DNA of 30,000 nt, from assembly GCF_000499385.1 (NCBI RefSeq), contig NW_013654601.1:2501-32500 (forward strand), written 5' to 3'. Shown one piece after another: positions 19,763-28,333 of this stretch. The notes beneath the pieces were generated by a model. It made no database searches. It was not told the DNA's origin and worked only from the letters and a program-made list of their open reading frames with translations. How positions within the stretch are numbered: the stretch's first letter is position 1; each line of letters starts with the position of its first letter. Source of the DNA: Eimeria necatrix. Lineage: Eukaryota; Apicomplexa; Conoidasida; Eucoccidiorida; Eimeriidae. The position numbers and the translations under genes are program-made.

Positions 19763-22653
19763 CCTTCATAGTCTGGAGGAATGGATCTGTCGACTTGGGG
19801 AATGATAATGGATTTTATATTTCCCACTTCCGCGAAAAGTTCGCACAAGTCGTAGCGGCTGGTGCTGTAGGCGAGGCCCCCCACAAACACCTGCGCCAAA
19901 CCACGAATTAGGGTTTAGGGTTTAGGGTTTGCGCTTTGGGGACCCCGCCCGCAGCCGCACATGCGGCTTCCAACCAACTTCTAAACCCTAAACCCTAAAC
20001 CCTAGACCCCAAACCCTAGAGCCGCTCCACAGGCGGCTTTGAGAAGCCGCCGTCTTCAGCGCCGCGGCCGCCGCGAGGGTTTAGGGTTTAGGGTTTAGGG
20101 TTTGGCTCACCTTAGTGAGACTCTTAGTGGACATTCCTGCTGCTTCGCTGACTTGATCATTTAATAAATTAATTTCTCTGTTCAGCTCTCTGCCGCGCCG
20201 CTGGAGGTAATCCACCACGGAAGTGGTGTCGATCTGCGCACAAACCCTAAACCCTAAACCCTAAACCCTAAACCCTAAACCCTAAACCCTAGACCCAGGC
20301 GGGTGACTGCCTTGCAGGCTCTGCGAGGCTGCATGCGTTCAAGGCGCAAACAAGCAGGCACGACCTGTAGCCAACGCCTAAACCCCAAACCCTAAACCCT
20401 AAACCCCAAACCCTAAACCCTAAACCCTAAACCCTAAACCCTAAACAACCCTGGTCACCTCAAGGAGGTAGTGACGGCTAGACGCGCCCAAACTGAAGCT
20501 GTCGTTGGTTTGCATCTGCACTCCCACGTGGTCGTGGTCTAGAGGCATGCCGTTCCTGCCAACGCAAAACCCCAAACCCTAAACCCTAAACCCTAAACCC
20601 TAAACCCTAAACCCTAAGCCCTAAAACCTAAACCCTCAACCCTAACCCTGGCACCCCAGACACTCACAAGCTGCACAAGAGCCCCGCACGCGCTTTCCCC
20701 CAACCCCCGACCCCCAAACCCTAAACCCTAAACCCTAAACCCCCACCCCAAACCCTAAACCCTAAACCCTAGCTGACTTGAACGTCTTTGCTTTGCTCTT
20801 CAAGTCAATCAAAAGCACATGTCCCCCTTTCAAAACCACCAAAGCTGCATGGCGCCTGGAGACGGAAGGGTTTAGCGCCACCAAGTCGTTGTCTGCCAGC
20901 TTCCCTGCGCGCAGCAAACCCTAAACCCTAAACCCTAAACCCTAAACCCTAAACCCTAAACCCTAAATCTGAGCCGCGGGTTGGCCCTCCCGCACCGCAA
21001 CAAGCTCCCCCTTCTGTTCCTTCCTCCCCCCCAACCCCAAGCCCCACGCCCCAAACCCCAAACCCTAAACCCTAAACCCTAAACCCTAAACCCTAAACCC
21101 TAAACCCTCGACGCACCAATGCGGTAGAAGGACTTGCCGCGCAGCAAGATCTCGACAGTGGTGGAGTCTCCTTCTCTTCTTTCCAAAAGTCTCAAAACTG
21201 GAAGAGACCTTTCTTCTGTTTCTATATCGTGGCAAATGACCAGCCACGCTGCACGCGCGGCGCCCAAAACTAGGGTTTAGGGTTTAGGGTTTAGGGTTTA
21301 GGGTTTACGGCTCGCCGCGCGAGCTCCTGCCGCGCGCCCCAGGCGACGCCGCAGCGCCAAGCCTCAACCAACTCCCCAAACCCTAAACCCTAAACCCTAA
21401 ACCCTAAACCCTAAACCCTGCCGGCGCCCCGCTGAGTCGCGCCGCGCGCGGCCCTTTATCCACACCCTAAGCCTCAAGCGCTAAACCCTAAACCCTAAAC
21501 CCTAAACCCTAAACCCTAAGCGCTAGACCCCAGGCCCGCCCCTGCAGCTGCGCGTCCGCGGCCGCCCGTGCCGCCCGCGCCCCCAGCGCAAACCCTAAAC
21601 CCTAAACCCTAAACCCTAAACCCTAAACCCTACACTCGAGCTCCGTGTCTTCGAGAATGTTTTGTCTTATTTCCATTAAAATTCTTCCCAAGTGGTTTTG
21701 TCCTCTCGAGTGACTTGTTTGTCCAAAGAAAGCATCTCCAGTGTTTAGCCAAACGAGTTCCCTGCCCCCCGTCTGCTTCAGCTTCTCCCGCAGCTCTGCG
21801 CGCAAACCCTAAATTAGGGTTTAGGGTTTACGCCTCCGCACGGCGCCCCCGAGAAGCCGCACGCGCGCCACCCACCCGCGAGGGTTTAGGGTTTAGGGTT
21901 TACAACCCCAAACCAAAACACCGGCGAAACCAACAACAACAAAATCAAACAAACCCAAACCCCCAAACCCTAAACCCCAAACCCCAAACCCTAAACCCCA
22001 GACCCCAAGCCCTAAACCCCAGACCCCAAACCCTAAACCCTAGGCCGGGCCCAGGATTGTTTGCGAGGGTTTAGGGTTTGTTGAGGTGTATGTACACCTG
22101 GATTCCTTCGAAACTTGTCTCTCTGAATCAGCTCCATCCATTTTAGGCGGTAGCGCGGCCAGTCCGGGTCTTCCTGCGCCAAACCCTAAACCCTAAACCC
22201 TAAACCCTAAACCCTAAACCCCAAACCCCAAACCCTAAACCCTAAACCCGAATCCCAAACAGTGTGCCTTTCTCTAGGGTTTGTGTATGCATGTCTGGCG
22301 GCGCGCGGGCCGTCGGGGCTGAACGGCCGCGCCTGCTTGCAGCTAGGGTTTAGGGTTTAGGGTTTAGGGTTTGGCGGGCCTGCTTGGTCTTGGCGAGCTG
22401 CTTGAGGGTTTTGGTGTCTGCTGCTGCAGCGAGGGTTTCAACTGCAGCAGGGTGTTTTGCTGCCAGCAGCGCGTGGCGCGCAGAAGCAAAAAACCTTCCT
22501 TGAAAATAAATGAGAGAAGGAAAGTCCAAAGAAAGGAATTTGAATTCTCCGTTGAAGGAGTCGATTCGGGTGTACAGACACCTGGCGGCTGCGGCGAGGT
22601 TGGCCGGCGACAGCAGCTGCGCCGCTGCTGCTGCTGCTGCTGCTGCTGGCGCC

Positions 22654-22685
<32 letters not shown>

Positions 22686-22748
22686 AGCGGCGGCTGGGCC
22701 GCTCGAGCCGCTGCTCGAGACAGACCCTCCGGCGTACGGCGCAGCCAT
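16621..22748 (-). CDS. NADAR-FHA-RRM-RS multidomain protein, eleven exons (about 633 aa)
   Basis: I assembled this gene from frame, phase and splice signals. Exons: 22748-about 22380, 22173-22098, 21795-21634, 21248-21117, 20904-20784, 20555-20459, 20233-20111, 19890-19764, 19350-19244, 17769-17716, 17154-16621; all phases agree. Residues ~60-200 form a NADAR (YbiA-like) domain: FLSLDFPSLIYFQGRFFASA, KFRRNPELREKLKQTGG, DAFFG and GQNHLGRILMEIRQ. NADAR proteins act on ADP-ribose-linked or riboflavin-pathway glycosidic bonds. Residues ~230-325 form an FHA (phosphothreonine-binding) domain: LADNDLVALNPSVSRRHAAL, DLKSKAKTNG, FSLGASSRHYLLE. Residues ~361-440 form an RRM: VFVGGLAYSTSRYDLCELF and RGIAFVEFGDAESAKKALE. 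The tail (457-633) has MNFVAATEKTFEHPTHG, Ala/Gln/Ser runs and an RS-type end, RSRSRSNERRRHKSSK. The first donor lacks GT; a GC donor (CAG|GCC) would fit. Nuclear RNA-linked function is inferred. Confidence 0.85.
17158..17371. repeat. CAG/CAGTAG tract in intron 10, ending at the exon 11 acceptor
   Basis: A long CAG run (17158-17205), a degenerate CAG/GTAG stretch and a second CAG run (17339-17370) lie in intron 10. On the sense strand (minus) the tract reads CTGCTGCTGCAG directly at the exon 11 acceptor (17155-17157), so it acts as the 3' splice region rather than as coding sequence. Confidence 0.75.
17400..19240. other. AT-rich purine-biased intron DNA of the NADAR-FHA-RRM gene
   Basis: Introns 9 and 10 hold AAATAAAAGAAATAA repeats (17550-17680), an (AAAT)n microsatellite at about 18474-18526 and AATTAAATTAAATT repeats (18895-19235). 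The plus strand is A-rich, so the transcript is T-rich here. Only the 54-base exon 10 (17716-17769) is coding. Confidence 0.8.
19351..19763. repeat. Intron 8 with CAG tracts
   Basis: The intron begins GTGCTGCTGCTG on the sense strand, directly from a CTG run (19660-19762 on the plus strand as CAG), and ends in TTCAG. Joining GAA-G to GA-GCT restores the RRM sequence across it. CAG runs at 19530-19610 are intronic as well, although they give open Ala or Gln frames. Confidence 0.75.
22085..22098. promoter_or_regulatory. Palindrome GGTGTATGTACACC overlapping a splice donor
   Basis: The minus-strand exon 2 of the NADAR-FHA-RRM gene ends at 22098 and the intron begins GTGTACATACACC, so the donor GT is the first dinucleotide inside the palindrome. 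It is one member of the dispersed 14-bp family. Confidence 0.5.
22569..22582. promoter_or_regulatory. Palindrome variant GGTGTACAGACACC inside NADAR exon 1
   Basis: This imperfect member of the family is coding: on the minus strand it is read as part of RCLYTR, just before the NADAR core. Confidence 0.4.
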
Positions 22749-22765
22749 AGGCACAGCCGCCACGC

Positions 22766-23629
22766 GAGGGTTTAGGGTTTAGGGTTTAGGGTTTAGGGTT
22801 TGGGGGTTGGGGGTTGGGTCCCTGCAGCGACACGGGACGAGAGAGCGACTGCGGACGCCGACGAGGGTTTAGGGTTTAGGGTTTAGGGTTTGGGGTTTGG
22901 GGTTTGCGGCCGCGACAACCAGCCGCAGGCCGCAGGGCCTCGCTAACCCCAAAGCCGCAGCGCAGCGGAAACCCCAGGACCTCGGCCTAGGGTTTAGGGT
23001 TTAGGGTTTAGGGTTTAGGGTTCACAAACGCGCCTCCGCAAGCCCGTAAACCCTCAAAAACTGCAAACCACTTTTTCTTCAACAACAAAAATATACGCTC
23101 CACCCAAACCCGAAGCCCTACAGCCCTCCCAAACCCTAAACCCTAAACCCTAAACCCTAAACCCCTCCTGCGCATGCAGGCGCGTCGGCCTCTCCGCTTC
23201 CCCAGCCTCGGCCTCCCGCTAGGGTTTAGGGTTTAGGGTTTAGGGTTTACGCTTCGCCTCAAAATTATTTTTTATTAAAAAAAAAACTTTAAACAAACCC
23301 TAATGCACAACAGAAGATGCAGCAGCGCCCCTCCGCTCAGAACCGCTCCCGATGCTTCGGGGCCTAGGGTTTAGGGTTTGGGGTTTAGGGTTTAGGGTTT
23401 AGGGTTTCAAGTGCCTTCTTCTTTAACCTCTACCAAACCCTTTACAGAAGCAACTTGAGACGACCACCAAAACTGGTGCCCGAACCCCTAGGAACCCCTG
23501 AGCCCCAAACCCTAAACCCTAAACCCTAGACCTTAGACTCTAAACCCTAAACCCTCAACCCTAAACCCTAAACCCTCCTCAATAGGCTTCAAACACTCAT
23601 TGCCCTGCCTCAGCTACTTCCCGCGGCCT
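22766..23629. other. Heptamer arrays with GC-rich spacers upstream of the NADAR-FHA-RRM gene
   Basis: Arrays at about 22766-22803, 22863-22906, 22988-23022, 23130-23165, 23219-23250, 23364-23407 and 23503-23578 alternate orientation and alternate with spacers of 40-110 bases. The spacers do not give recognisable protein. The block is the 5' flank or 5' UTR of the NADAR-FHA-RRM gene. Confidence 0.7.
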
Positions 23630-24260
23630 GCAGCTAGCCACAGTTTCCTACAGCTAGCTAGATTGCTGCTGCTTGCTGCAGCTAGCTAGCTGGCAGCTGC
23701 TTGCTGCAGCTAGCTGGCTAGCTAGCCGTGGCTAGCCCTAGCTAGCTACCTAGCCGTGGCTAGCCCTAGCTAGCTAGCCGTGGCTAGCCATAGGCAGCTA
23801 GCTGCAGCTGGCCCTGGCTAGCTAGCTGCGGCTAGCCACAGCTAGCTAGCCAGGGCCAGCCACAGCTAGCCACAGCTAGCTAGCCCGAGGTGGCCCGAGC
23901 TAGCCCCAGGCAACTTCAGAAGGTCCCAGCTAGCCATAACTAGCCATAGCTAGCTAGCCAGGGCCTTGACACAGCTAGCCAGAGCTAGCCATAGCCAGCC
24001 CTAGCTAACCATAGCTAGCTACAGCCCGCCCTAGCTAGCCACAGCTAGCTGGAACCAGCCACAGCTAGCCACAGCTAGCCATGGCTAGCCCCAGCCAGCC
24101 CTAGCTAGCTGCAGCTACTGCTACAGGTAGCCACAGCTAGCCGCAGCTAGCCGTCGCTAGCTGCAGCTAGCCACAGATTGTCGTAGGCAGCTGCAGCAAG
24201 CCGTAGCTAGCTGCAGCAAGCCGTAGCCAGCTGCAGCAAGCCATGGCTAGCTGCAGCTAG
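23630..24260. repeat. Second GCTAGC / CTAGCCACAG satellite block
   Basis: About 630 bases of CTAGCCACAG, GCTAGCTAGC and derivatives (CTAGCCGTGG, CAGCTAGCTG). It is the same satellite family as at 3.48-4.8 kb, but more diverged and richer in the decamer form. No gene is seen. Confidence 0.9.
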
Positions 24261-24279
24261 GGAGGGAGAAGGCAACGGG

Positions 24280-24513
24280 AGCCGAGGCAGCAGCGCATAG
24301 CCAGCTGCAGCAGCAGCTGCGGCAGTGGCTGCTGCAGCAGCTGCTGCAGCAGTTGCTGCAGCAAATAAAGCAGCAACTGAAGCAGTAACTGCAGCAGGGG
24401 TTCCTGCAGCAACCGAAGCAGCAGCTGCTGCAGCAAAAGTTCCTGGCGTAGACTCAACTGCGGCAGCAACAGCTTGGGGTTTACGAGCCTAAGCAGCAGC
24501 AGGTGCAGCAGGT

Positions 24514-24552
<39 letters not shown>

Positions 24553-24555
24553 CTT
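24280..24555. repeat. Degenerate CAG/CTG tract
   Basis: CAG-derived sequence with many CAGCTGCTGCAGCAG reversals, ending in a pure CAG run (24514-24550). Minus-strand frames give Leu/Gln or Ala/Thr/Val-rich strings without family resemblance, so I do not call a gene. Confidence 0.6.
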
Positions 24556-24735
24556 CGCTGGTCTTTTGTGCAGTGAATTTTTGGGATTTGTTTGCTTTTA
24601 TTTGCCTGTGCACTTGCCCAAACTATTTGAAAAGACAAGTATTTAATTAATTTCTTTATTTGTTTTTACTTCCACTTAAAATGCCCATTTGTTTTATTTG
24701 TTTTCCGAAAGTGGGAGGGAAAAGGAGTGCGCTGG

Positions 24736-24778
24736 GGTGTACGTACACCTCAGCGCGGCGCTGGGGTGTACGTACACC
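24736..24778. promoter_or_regulatory. Two exact tandem copies of palindrome GGTGTACGTACACC
   Basis: Perfect 14-bp copies at 24736-24749 and 24765-24778 sit in a tandemly repeated 29-bp context (CAGCGCGGCGCTGGG between them). It is the only doubled site in the window and lies about 180 bases past the 3' end of the acylated-protein gene. Confidence 0.6.
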
Positions 24779-24960
24779 TCAGCGCGGCGCGTTGGCTGCG
24801 TCGGCGAAGTGGAAATTTGGGAATTTCGGCGGAATTTGGCGGAATTTTTGCGCGAAAAGGTTGAAATTAAAAGAATTAAATGAAATAAAATGAAAATTCC
24901 GTCGAAAGAAGGTATTAAAGTCGGCGAGAAGCAGCAATTTGGGTTTTCGGGTTCGCAGAC

Positions 24961-25153
24961 TCACTTGGGAAGCTGAATTGCTGCTGCAGCACCTTCGCCG
25001 CGGCCCATTTGCAAAAACTTCTGCGGCCCCACAGCTTCATTTAAAGGAATTAAAGTGCTGCTGAGGGGCACAACAGCAACAGCTTTAGTGTTTTTGAAAT
25101 CGTAGAGTTTGTTGTAGCAGTCGAGGGGCTGCACGAGGCACTGCGACTCTGCT

Positions 25154-25188
<35 letters not shown>

Positions 25189-26730
25189 CAGCAGCAGCAC
25201 CTGCACGCCCGGCGCCTCCGCAGCCTCGAAGTTCTCCAGCAGCATCAACTTCGACGGATATTCATTTGCAATTGTTATGAACTTCACAAAACCCTCGCAA
25301 AAACGGTTGCTTTCCTGAACACCACTCCAAACCCTAAACCCTAAACCCTAAACCCTACACCCTCACCACGGCCTTAGTAAAAAGGGTTTGTCTCCCTCCA
25401 TGGAATTGCCACTAAGGGTTTGAGCCCAACCCTACCCCTAAACCCTAAACCCTAAACCCTAAACCCTAAGCCCTAAACCGTAAACCCTAAACCCTAAACC
25501 GTAAAACCTACCCTAAACCCTAAACCCTACCCGTAAACCCTAAACCCTAAACCCTCACCACGGCCTTTGTAGAAAGGGTTTGTCTCCCTCCATTGACTTT
25601 ATATTTATGTCCCGGAATTGCCACTAAGGGTTTGAGCCCAACCCTACCCCTAAACCCTAAACCCTAAACCCTAAGCCCTAAACCGTAAACCCTACCCCTA
25701 AACCCTAAACTCTACCCGTAAACCCTAAACCCTAAACCCTCACCACGGCCTTTGTAAAAAGGGTTTGTCTCCCTCCATTTACTTTATATTTATGTCCCGG
25801 AATTGCCACTAAGGGTTTGAGCCAGGCCAAAGCATTTAGTTGGGGACTTGTGCTCCACTGCGCGTAGATGGTGTCGGTGCTTTTGTCGTACCTGCGGACA
25901 AAATTAGGGTTTAGGGTTTAGGGTTTAGGGTTTAGGGTTTAGGGTTGGCGTTGCCTCCCGGAGCCAAAGGCGCAGCCTCCAGGATGTTGCTCAAGGAGCG
26001 CTGGAAGTGAAGAAAGAGCCAGGCCTAGGGTTTAGGGTTTAGGGCCAACAGCTTAGGGTTTAGGGTTTAGGGTTTAGGGTTTAGGGTTTAGGGTTTAGGG
26101 TTTACATGAGGAACACGCCGTCCTCTATGGGAGCTTCAAGAGGGACCGAGGTGCGCCTTGCGCGTTGCGAAGTTGGGGCCTGACATACAAAAACCCTAAA
26201 CCCTAAACCCCAAACCCTAAACCCTAAACCCCAAACCCTAAATCCTCCGCTCTGGAACCTTCTCACCAACCCCCTGAGCCACTTCTGCTGTGGAGTGCAG
26301 CAGCTTTCTCTGAGTGACATGATTTTATAGAATAGACAGGCCTTTAGGGTTTAGGGTTTAGGGTTTAGGGTTTAGGGTTTACCGTCATAGGCTTTTTGAC
26401 TGGAGCCTCTTCTTTCGTAACTACTGGGGGTTCCCACTTGTGTCCCGTTCCTACTGGGGCATCATTTGCTGCTGCTGCTGGTGCTGCTGCTGCTGCTGCT
26501 GCTGCAGGGGTGGCCTCGTTTGCCTGGGGTTGGCTGCTGCTGCTGCTGCTGCTGTCGCCCTGTGCGTCTGCTGCTGCTGCTGCTGGCGCTGCTGCTGCTG
26601 CTGCTGGAGCTGCTGCTGCTGCTGACCCCGAGGCCCCTTGGGGCCCCTGGGGCCCCTCCAAAGCCTCGGCCTTTTCCTCCGTCTGGAGGTCGCCGCGGGA
26701 GGCAGTATCGGCGCAGCAGCAAGAGAACAT
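24961..26730 (-). CDS. Unrecognised protein with N-terminal Cys cluster, six exons (about 323 aa)
   Basis: Exons, all phase-consistent: 26730-26383, 26309-26267, 26179-26147, 26000-25955, 25891-25744, 25314-24961. The ATG at 26728-26730 gives MFSCCCADTASRGDLQTEEK. Cys 4-6 resemble a palmitoylation cluster, as in membrane-anchored pellicle or signalling proteins. The first exon then has Pro/Gly, Ala and Ser runs and ends PVVTKEEAPVKKPMT. Exons 2-6 join into a compact domain: RKLLHSTAEVAQGVGPNFAT, HPGGCAFGSGRYDKSTDTIY, LAWLKPLVAIPGHKYKVNGG, NRFCEGFVKFITIANEYPSK and DCYNKLYDFKNTKAVAVVPL, ending in IQLPK and TGA. I do not recognise the family and assign no function. Exon 4 ends GGGAG|GCAACG, a GC donor supported by frame on both sides. 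The Ala run in exon 6 could instead be a small intron starting at GTGCAG|GTGCTG. A tandem repeat in intron 5 contains two extra copies of exon 5 sequence. Confidence 0.75.
25357..25822 (-). repeat. Tandem repeat (unit about 190 bp) carrying three copies of part of an exon
   Basis: The segment CACCACGGCCTT...GGAATTGCCACTAAGGGTTTGAGCC occurs at about 25361-25431, 25553-25640 and 25739-25822, each separated by AAACCCT-derived sequence. The third copy is the downstream part of exon 5 of the unrecognised gene. The middle copy keeps the frame (LKPLVAIPGHKYKVNGG, with a Phe-to-Ser change). The first lacks about 20 bases and is out of frame. Confidence 0.85.
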
Positions 26731-27236
26731 TTTGAGGGTTTAGGGTTTAGGGTTTGGTGGTTAGGGTTTGGGCAGTAGTGGCTATTCTTGAATCTACTGA
26801 AATAAAGGAATAAAAGAAGGAAAAGACTCCGGGAGGAAGGAAGACTCTGCTGCTGCTGGGACAGCTGAAGCTCGGGTGTACATACACCTCAACAGCCAAA
26901 CCTCCGCGGCGCCTCGGCAATGACAACTGCAGCAAAAATTAAAATAACAAAATGCACACAAATTAATGCAAATAGTTGACAAAAGGAAATATAAACTCGG
27001 GTTCAAGAGCAGAGAGGCCCAGCTGCTGCCGGTGGACCAGCAACGGCTGCGGCGAGGGTTTAGGGTTTAGGGTTTAGGGTTTGCGTTGGGGTTGAAAGCA
27101 CCGACGCAATCCGCATCTAATTGCATCCCTGAATTTGTTTTTGCATTAATATTCCACTTTTGAAACTCGCAACAAACACCAGTGGCAGTTTTAAGTAGAA
27201 GGAGCCTCGCCCGTGGGTTGCGGGCGCTGGGTTTCA
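26731..27236. other. Region between the unrecognised gene and mL54
   Basis: Contains short heptamer arrays (about 26734-26756, 27056-27082), palindrome copy GGTGTACATACACC at 26875-26888, and AT-rich sequence (26930-26995). Two short islands look faintly exon-like (plus 27000-27057, FKSREAQLLPVDQQRLRRG; minus about 27085-27180, GVCCEFQKWNINAKTNSG), but I could not connect either to a gene. Confidence 0.4.
26875..26888. promoter_or_regulatory. Palindrome GGTGTACATACACC
   Basis: Family member 145 bases upstream of the ATG of the unrecognised acylated protein (minus strand), a position compatible with a promoter element. Confidence 0.5.
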
Positions 27237-27249
27237 GGTGTATGTACAC
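27237..27249. promoter_or_regulatory. Palindrome GGTGTATGTACAC
   Basis: Family member about 235 bases upstream of the proposed mL54 ATG, with a second, exact copy closer to the gene. Confidence 0.5.
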
Positions 27250-27422
27250 TGCGCTCGCGTACACACCACCGGCGAGGACCCCTCGCCTCCCGCTTCCCCT
27301 GGCCTCAAACAAACGCTAATTTCCACTTTATTTTATTTATTTTATTCCTTTTTCTTTGTCTTTTCCCGATTTCGCGCCGCGACTTGCGCCGCCACCCCCG
27401 CCGCTCGCAGCCGCACTGTTCA

Positions 27423-27436
27423 GGTGTACGTACACC
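27423..27436. promoter_or_regulatory. Exact copy of palindrome GGTGTACGTACACC upstream of mL54
   Basis: A perfect copy ends 45 bases before the mL54 ATG at 27482. It is the clearest promoter-proximal placement of the motif in the window. Confidence 0.55.
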
Positions 27437-27481
27437 TCAACATGGCGCAGCGCTGAGCCGCAACTTCCCACTTCTCTCCTT

Positions 27482-28285
27482 ATGGCTTCTGCCTTTCTTC
27501 CTGTCGCCTTCCTGCGCCCTTGCTTTGGGGGCCCCCCCGGCCTTGGGGGCCCCCTGGCCGTTGGGGGCCCCCTGGGCTTTGGGGGCCCCCTGCGCCTAGG
27601 GGGCCCCCTGCGAGTTGGGGGCCCCGTGGGGGCCCCCCCGAGGGCCCCTGCGGCATCTCAGAGATGCATTTGGCTGTGTAGCGCTGCAGCTGCGACCCTG
27701 GGGGGCCCCCCCTCTGCCCGAACCCAGCAGTGTGCCCTTGGGGGCCCCCCCGCGGCCAAGCCAGGGGCCCCGGGGGCCCCCGGGGGCCCCCTCCCCCAGG
27801 GGGGCCCCCAGCGCGGGGGCCCCCCCCAGGGGGCCCCCTGTGGGCCTTTGGGGCTTTTTAGCTGCTCCCAGCGGCGGCTGAGCTGCATGCATGCATCGGG
27901 GGTTCGTTTGTTTGCGCCCAAGAAGAAAAAGGGTACTGGGGGGGCCCCCGGGGGGCCCCCCGGGGGGCCCCCCGGGGCCCAGGAAGGCGGCGAGGGGGCA
28001 AAAGGAGGGTACGATCATGTTTTTAATATTTACAAAGAAATAAATGAAGACCACAAATTGCTTGAAGATAAATTCTACCCCAAGTGGCTCTGGGGCCTCC
28101 ACAATAAGCCCAAGAGCTACGGGGAGCTGGCGCTGGTGTTTCTCTACGGCAAAGTGAGCCTAGGGTTTAGGGTTTAGGGTTTAGGGTTTAGGGTTTGGCG
28201 CGCCGCTGCCGGCGGATTCCTCCCGCAGCCCCGCCGCCGCAGTTTCTTAGCCATTCTTATTAATTTATTTATTATTAATTAATTG

Positions 28286-28333
<48 letters not shown>

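Noticed and set aside
24257..24613. A minus-strand Leu/Gln-rich frame of 118 codons
   Set aside because: It is a degenerate CAG/CTG tract; an alternative frame gives Ala/Thr/Val runs, and neither shows a conserved segment.
27067..27312. Minus-strand frame with CCEFQKWNINAKTNSG
   Set aside because: It looks protein-like but has no identifiable family, no clear splice links and ends in a heptamer array; kept only as a possible exon island.
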